DNA from: Panax quinquefolius
Lineage: Eukaryota; Streptophyta; Magnoliopsida; Apiales; Araliaceae
Assembly (NCBI GenBank): GCA_020205615.1
Contig: CM035171.1
Coordinates: 125,430,161 to 125,494,160, forward strand
Direction of reading: 5' to 3'
Length of the DNA stretch: 64,000 nt
Shown piece after piece: positions 58,534-64,000 of the stretch. Both the position numbers and the translations under genes were made by a program. Position 1 is the first letter of the stretch; every line of letters starts with the position of its first letter. The notes beneath the pieces were generated by a model. The model saw nothing but the letters and a program-made list of their open reading frames with translations. It was not told where the DNA came from and made no database searches.

Positions 58534-61500
58534 TCAAGTTTCTTTTAATGGATTATAGAATATAGATTGATGCGTTTTCCAATCTGGTAAGTTCATAAGC
58601 ATTTCTTGGTGCAACTTACTGGTATAAGCTTCCCATGCAGCAACTGCAGCAGAAAAACTCATCCAATCAAAAGACTGCTCTAACCTCGTACCATGACCTC
58701 CGTAATTGAAAATGGTTTCTGCCGATTGATAATTCTTTACACACAGGCGTTTCAGACTTTGAATCCTCTCCAGTTGTAATTGCGATATTGGAATGACATT
58801 ATTGGTTTTCACTTTAAATTCAGATGTCTGGAAGTCGGTGCACTTCCAACAGTAAAACTGCAACACCTGTTTTAGAAATGGATAATACAATTAGAGAAGT
58901 GATATTGATGTAGGACGGAAATTGATGAACAAATAATTAATTGGAAGTGATAAATTAATAAAGAAAATTAAAAGAATTAGGGTGATCCAACCGCAGGAGA
59001 ACCACTACTCATAGGGTTCCCAACTGCAGCAAGGAAGAAAAGTATTGATCGCAACCAATAATTAGAATAATTTCAATATGTAAAGAGTCTGACATGACTT
59101 ACAAATATATTTATAAGAAAATAAACTCTAATAACCCTAGACCCAATATAAATTAGGTCTCTTAAATAAATAACCAAATACTGAAATAACCCAATAAATA
59201 AGAAATCCAACAAACCAAATAAACAGACAACTGATGAATACATAATTAAATAACAAATCATCCACGACGTCAAATCTCCCCGGCTGCGAAAACAAAGCCT
59301 CTGACAAAATGAAAGTCTCATATCTCTCCAAAAGGCTTGGATCAGGCCGACGGAACTCCTCAGCACCAATCCATGTAATCATCCGAAGGCTTGTTGCACC
59401 ACTTCACCAAAAAACTATGGATAACCACCATGTCTGGTCAAAACAACCCGCTCATCAAAAACATCATCAATAACCTCTGTTGTCCGCTGTGTAGAAATAA
59501 TAGGAGGTGCAGGTGGAACAGATAAAGGAGAAACAAGTATAGACTCATCAGGATTAGCAAATGTAAGCGAAATAGGGGAAAAAGTAGGAAAAGTAGAAGA
59601 GGGGGTGGAATCATAAGAAGACCCGTGATAAGGAGTAAGGTCTTCCACATTGAATACAAAACCAATACCTATACCACTCGGAAGATACAACTCGTATGCA
59701 TTAGCACTAACCTTCTTTCGAACTCGAAATGCACTCATCCTTTTAGCATGCCCTAACCCCTTGCACGTAAAGCACCTCTCCTGGGTAGTAGACTGAAAAT
59801 TGGGTATAACTACACCCCTCCCTTTGTTACGAGATGACCCAACTACGATGTTACTAGCCCTAGAGGATACCTGAGAAGTAGGAAAAAGTCTATTTTGCGA
59901 GAAATTTCGGCCATTGGGATGATCTAAGTAAGAAGTGGCTCTCCTAGCAACCTATACTCATTATCTGGTCAGGATGTGTGATTAAATTTCAGGTCGTAAT
60001 CCATTCTTGAACTTCATAATGGTCAATCTATCACTCTCACTGATCCTACATCTTTGAGTTAAATCTGCAGATGTAATCAGCAACAGACGTATTATTACCC
60101 TAACGAAAGTTGTCATATTGCTCCATTAGCCTAATAGTGTGTCCTACAGGTAAATAATATTACTTTAGGCGAGTTTTCATCTCCCCAAATGTCTGATAGG
60201 TGGTTCATCTAGACGCTCTAAGTCCCTCTCAAACCCTAATTAAAATAAATTGATTAATTTCACCAATTTCATTTTCGAAAATCGCACCTTCTTATCCTCA
60301 AACATCTCATAGCAATCAAAATACTTCTCCATACCAGACAACCTATAAAGGAATGCATTGAATTTAAATCTACCGTCAATCTCGGGTGCATTTACCTTTA
60401 TAGTCATCATTATAAAGATCATACCTAGGATGCTCATGGTGTCTAACATGTGAGTTTTCGACTTGCCCATTCTCATTATTCCCTTAAGGTTCCACTACAG
60501 GTTGTCTTTGCTCAATGTGTATGATCATATCATTCATTTGACCCAATTGTGTAACTATGACCACTAAAGCAACTTGGGTACGTGTAGTCATGATGCAAAT
60601 GCAAAGCTGAGATAATGTCGAAATTTAATTGAAGCAAATTAAAATTACAACGCTAAGCCTATGCAATCGCAATCCCAAAGGCTAATAATAATAATCGAAT
60701 AATATGCAATTTTAAAAGAACAAATCTAAAACAAAATTTCAAAAATTTTAGAACTAACGAACGAAAGGAATTCAAGTGATTAAATATTGAAAATCCAAAT
60801 ATTCAAAATGAAGTATTTACTTTTACATTCTTTTTTTTCATAGACCTAACTGGTCAAAAAGTACGAGACTGAGGGTGAAAAGTGTTAAGGTTAAAAGTTT
60901 AGGGCTCTTTATGTAAGAAATAGGGGTGAAAAAATGTAAAGTATTAAACTGTGGGGCAATATTTAATGGAGAGCATAAGTTTGGGGCAATAAATGTGCAA
61001 GGCTTTTTAATTTAAATTAGGAAAGTTAAGGTTAACTCCTTATCTCCAAAACAACGCATCAGCAGTAGTTTCTTTTTCTTTTCTTATGAACAATTAGACC
61101 TGGCAAACATGGCCCAAGCCCACGGACCGGGCTTTGGGCTGCAGTTTTTTAGCCCAGTAAAATTCGGGCCTATTTGGCCCGGCCCGTTTGGGCCAAACCC
61201 AAAAAAGTAACATAAAATAGGCACAAAATTGGTCTCGGCTCGCGGACCGAGGTTTAGGCTGCAAATTTTTGGCCCAACAAAAACCGGGTCTTTTTAGCAT
61301 GCCCGTTTTTGGCCCGACCCGCCCGTTGCCAGGTCTATGAACAATGAACAGTAACTCCAGTCATGGTTATTAAACCCGGACCGCCAATTCAACCGGTAAA
61401 AATCGAAACTGGTCGACACTCTGATCCGATTTGGCCCGATTTTATTGATTTGGTCAAAATCTGGTTGACTCGATTAACCACCGGTCGAACCGGTGGTTCA

Positions 61501-63708
61501 AAAGGTAAAACAAGTTAACTGACTCAGTGAACCGATTTTTAATTATTTTTTATTATTATTTTGTACCAAAAAATATTTAATATTAAAATTAATCACTTTT
61601 AGTAATATTGTAACACAACTTTATTATGTTTTAATTCATAAAAAATGAGATTTTTTAAATTTTATCAATTACTAATAATATATTTTTATATATTAATGAC
61701 GTCATTGGGTCAATAATGGTTCAACCACAGGTGGTGATCCATCCACCCAGTACCTTTTACGTCCGAGTCTAAAAACATTTACTCCGGTGATGAACATTAC
61801 TCTGATGAACATGTTTTAATGACTAGTAACTTCTTTTCTTTTCTTTTTTAAAACTCAAAATCTCCCAAAAATTGATGGAGAAACCTTAAGCTCTTATGTC
61901 AATATGATGTAGGACGGAAATTAATTAACAAATAATTAATTGGAGGTGGCAAATCAATAAGAAAAATTAAAAGAACTAAGATGATCTAACCGCAGGAGAA
62001 CCACTACTCTTGGGGTTTTCCAACCGTTGTAAGGAGGAAAAGTATTTATCGCAACCAATAATTAGGATAATTTCAATATAAAAGTGTAAAGAGTCTGACA
62101 TGACTTACAAGTATATTTATAAGAAAATAAACTTTAATAATCCTAAGCTCAGTAACAATTAGGCCTCTAAATAAATAACTCAATATTAAAATAAACCAAT
62201 AAATAAGAAGTCCAACAAACTAAATAAATAGACAACTGATAAATAAATAACTAAATAGCGAATCATCCACGTCTCACAGATCGATCCTATCAGATATTTC
62301 CACAAGAAAATTTAATAACTAGTCGTCCCACGTTAACATAAGAGGAGATCTTGCAGAAATATCAAATTTTCTTATGAAAATAAAAATTCCCTACAACCAA
62401 GAACTTCAGTAAGGACATAATTAAGAAATGCACCTGATTAAACTTGTTCTCTATTTAACTCTTTTAATTCTCATCCATGCTTCATTTACATCATATTTTT
62501 ATAGGTTTAGATAGTATAATTAAAATCAACACCTGTCAATTAATTTATAATATTTAGTAGTATTATTGTTTCAAAAATGAAAATAATCCAACACTTTTTC
62601 ACCATTTGATGAACATGTGGATTTTGAATCAAAATTTCGATGGTTGAAAATTCTTATGAACTTTTAAAAGTAAAAACATTTTAATTATTATAATTTTTAA
62701 TGATTGATCTTAATATCATTAACTATCTATTAACATATTTCAATTGTTACAAACAAAACTATTAAGATCAAATAATTTGTGTATTGAATGGAATTGGAGG
62801 AAAGGTGTACTCGAGGGAGCCAAATCCGAAATAAAAACATACGTGGCTCTTCCAAGTTTATAAAAAATGTGTTGTGATCCTTATTGGCTAAATTGTTCAG
62901 ACCAAATTACCAATAATGCTTAGAAGTTTAATAGTGTTCAAAAGTTTATCTTCTGCACCAAATTGTTTGTATTTCGATAATCCATTGATTTGAATTGCAT
63001 AATTACCCAATCAGAATCAACATGAATTGGCTTATAAATACTCAGATCTATAGCAATTAAAACAACCTTTATGATCTGTGAACTAAATCAACTTGAGTGA
63101 AGTGAAGGTACATGACAGGAAAAAGGTTGGGTAGGAGCAGGCTGGATGGGAGTGACATGTTACTGAGCTCTATGTTTAAAACATTGAAAATAGAAGGTTA
63201 AGTATGAAAATTCAAGAGAACTTTCCACCTGTGCTCCTCAAGCTGAGATAAGATTAGGCTTATTTATGATTTGGGATCTACAACTCAAAATTATGAACTC
63301 AAGGTACAATGGAAAGAATACCTGAAGGATATGCAATATGTTGGTGAATTCCTTGTTGAACAACTCATCTCCTCGTGCCAATTGTAATGGCTCAGTCAGT
63401 AGTTTTGAAAAACTGTCGGATAATTCTACTGCTAAGGAACAACTCTTTTCACGAGAACAATAAAGATCATAACCAAGAATATATATTCTTGCACAGCGCA
63501 AGTCAAATCCTGACTGGTAGTTTAAAGCTTGTTCTGGAGGAAACCAGTACATGTTATTGGATGCTGGCGAAGGTAAGAATAAATCAAATTTGGTGTCCAA
63601 ACTATTCAATGGGCTCCTGGAGATAAATGAAATAAGTTTAGCATCTTCATCATGAGATCCATCACGACTGAACCACAATGTGAGTGTGAGTCTTTCTCCA
63701 CCAGTGAT
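58534..63708 (-). CDS. 2-oxoglutarate/Fe(II)-dependent oxygenase (prolyl/lysyl-hydroxylase-like), last two exons; 5' part outside the window
   Basis: The penultimate exon (63708-63322, 129 codons) follows an AG acceptor and begins ITGGERLTLTLWFSRD, the C-terminal part of the double-stranded beta-helix of 2OG-Fe(II) oxygenases of the prolyl-3-/lysyl-hydroxylase (leprecan/PLOD-like) type. The Arg of GGER is the expected 2-oxoglutarate ligand. It continues SHDEDAKLISF to the donor after NILHILQ. The last exon (58866-58534, 110 codons plus TGA) begins VLQFYCWKCTDFQ and ends YNPLKET. Both joins are phase 0. The metal-binding HxD and earlier exons must lie right of 64000. The 4455-bp intron is mostly a retrotransposon insertion. 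Function is inferred from family resemblance. The plant substrate is unknown. Confidence 0.8.
58906..59275 (-). repeat. 3' LTR of the intronic gypsy element
   Basis: About 370 bp, matching 61905-62275 throughout with scattered substitutions (shared blocks CCGCAGGAGAACCACTACTC and GAGTCTGACATGACTTACAA). The inner boundary near CATCCACG is uncertain. Confidence 0.78.
59415..60480 (-). pseudogene. gag remnant fused to the pol C-terminus
   Basis: The minus-strand frame at 60476-60240 reads KVNAPEIDGRFKFNAFLYRL and FDCYEMFEDKKVRF, a gypsy gag N-terminal segment. Near 59785-59740 a CCHC knuckle reads ERCFTCKGLGHAKR. It runs directly into the frame at 59738-59415, which has FRVRKKVSANAYELYLPSGI and FNVEDLTPYHG, the normal extreme C-terminus of pol. 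Protease, RT, RNase H and integrase are deleted between them. Confidence 0.8.
61095..61337. mobile_element. hAT MITE nested in the gypsy element, TSD TGAACAAT
   Basis: 243 bp with terminal inverted repeats TAGACCTGGCAA and TTGCCAGGTCTA. The 8-bp duplication TGAACAAT is exact on both sides (61087-61094, 61338-61345). The interior is a GC-rich tandem duplication of a GGCCC-rich block. Any open frame across it is spurious. Confidence 0.9.
61362..61780. mobile_element. Second hAT-like MITE (ends uncertain)
   Basis: Left end GGTTATTAAACCCGGACC and right end, inverted, GTTTTTAGACTCGGACG resemble each other. The interior is rich in CCGGT/ACCGG (61430-61540). No 8-bp duplication was found at the exact ends. 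The right flank shows a local CTCCGGTGATGAACATT / CTCTGATGAACAT duplication. Confidence 0.45.
61905..62292 (-). repeat. 5' LTR of the intronic gypsy element
   Basis: 388 bp, TGATGTAGG...CCTATCA on the plus strand. See the element entry. Confidence 0.78.
62298..63321. other. Oxygenase intron sequence upstream of the gypsy insertion
   Basis: AT-rich intron between the penultimate-exon donor (63321) and the retrotransposon. No gene recognised. Confidence 0.5.
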
Positions 63709-64000
63709 CTGTAAAATACATATTAAATGAAGATTTAAGATTTTTTTTAAAATTTACATAGTAGAAATATATCGATGTCGGTGTGGGAAAATCAGCTAAA
63801 ACCGATTTACATGAGCGTTCCTAATATGGATCTATTATCTTTGGTAATCTTACACCAAGCATAACTCTCTTGGCATAATCCGTGATATATTAAGTAGAAA
63901 TCATTAGCTAATTAGATTTGATTAGACAAAAAGAAATAAGCATGCAAAGTACTTATCATAGAAAATAAGTAATATATTTCAATTCATTAAAAGATTTTCT
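63709..64000. other. Oxygenase intron (preceding, partial)
   Basis: AT-rich, with a TTTTACAG acceptor at its left end in minus orientation. No exon is visible before the window edge. Confidence 0.5.

Larger units (their letters stand above)
58906..62292 (-). mobile_element. Ty3/gypsy element with internal deletion in the oxygenase intron, TSD GATAT
   Basis: Two related terminal repeats (58906 to about 59275; 61905-62292) both start TGATGTAGGACGGAAATT on the plus strand. The right one ends CCTATCA. GATAT lies just outside both ends (58901-58905, 62293-62297). The minus-strand interior has gag, then directly the C-terminal end of pol. The left LTR lacks about 20 bp at its inner end compared with the right. 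This element is unrelated to the Tekay family of the rest of the window. Confidence 0.8.

Noticed and set aside
61094..61300. 68-residue minus-strand open frame
   Set aside because: It falls inside the hAT MITE and translates its GC-rich duplicated core.

Overview
This is a eudicot plant nuclear sequence. It is AT-rich, its protein-coding genes are split by GT-AG introns, and it is packed with LTR retrotransposons (Ty3/gypsy of the Tekay/Del chromovirus type, some Ty1/copia) and small DNA transposons. The species cannot be named from the sequence alone. All boundaries, target-site duplications (TSDs) and exon joins below were read by eye.

Left half (1-33.3 kb): nested transposons. A minus-strand Tekay element (E1) enters from the left edge and ends at 5349. 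A broken copia element follows: pol at 5.56-6.66 kb, gag at 14.0-14.4 kb, 5' LTR at 15.1-15.35 kb. It is split by a mosaic gypsy element (6672-14026). From about 15.73 to 33.27 kb there is a MYB/SANT-like gene (25041-32020, minus), possibly ORF1 of a PIF/Harbinger-like transposon. It is interrupted by a gypsy LTR (25588-31738, TSD ATAAT) that itself carries a nested solo LTR (25618-28255, TSD AAAAG). A pol-deleted gypsy element (E2, 16091-24768, TSD ATCCA) lies in the same unit's 3' part. The Tekay LTRs are about 2.8 kb long and carry tandem arrays, including a hairpin array whose stems covary.

Middle (34.2-48.9 kb): a CVP2/CVL1-like type I inositol-polyphosphate 5-phosphatase gene (34187-37711, plus). 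Its eight exons can all be traced, but exon 4 is split by a 675-bp solo LTR with TSD CTCTA. Excising the LTR and one TSD copy gives an uninterrupted 425-aa reading frame. Next comes E3, the most complete Tekay element in the window (38597-48896, minus, paired LTRs of about 2.77 kb, TSD TGTGA).

Right part (49-64 kb): gene-rich, with small DNA transposons. A hAT-like element (49741-50291) and two Stowaway-like MITEs precede an apparently intact seven-exon low-molecular-weight purple acid phosphatase gene (54052-58034, plus). A convergent 2-oxoglutarate/Fe(II) oxygenase gene (58534-63708, minus, 5' end beyond the window) follows about 500 bp away. Its last intron holds a 3.4-kb gypsy remnant (TSD GATAT), which contains a hAT MITE.

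The three host genes are not an operon or a pathway. The 5-phosphatase acts on inositol phosphates and phosphoinositides, the purple acid phosphatase on phosphate esters in the secretory pathway or apoplast, and the oxygenase probably hydroxylates protein side chains. The most notable signals are the broken 5-phosphatase, the covarying hairpin array in the LTRs, a copia primer-binding site that appears to record inosine in its tRNA primer, a 132-aa unidentified ORF inside an LTR, and copy-to-copy differences concentrated at CNG-type sites that may be sequencing artefacts.
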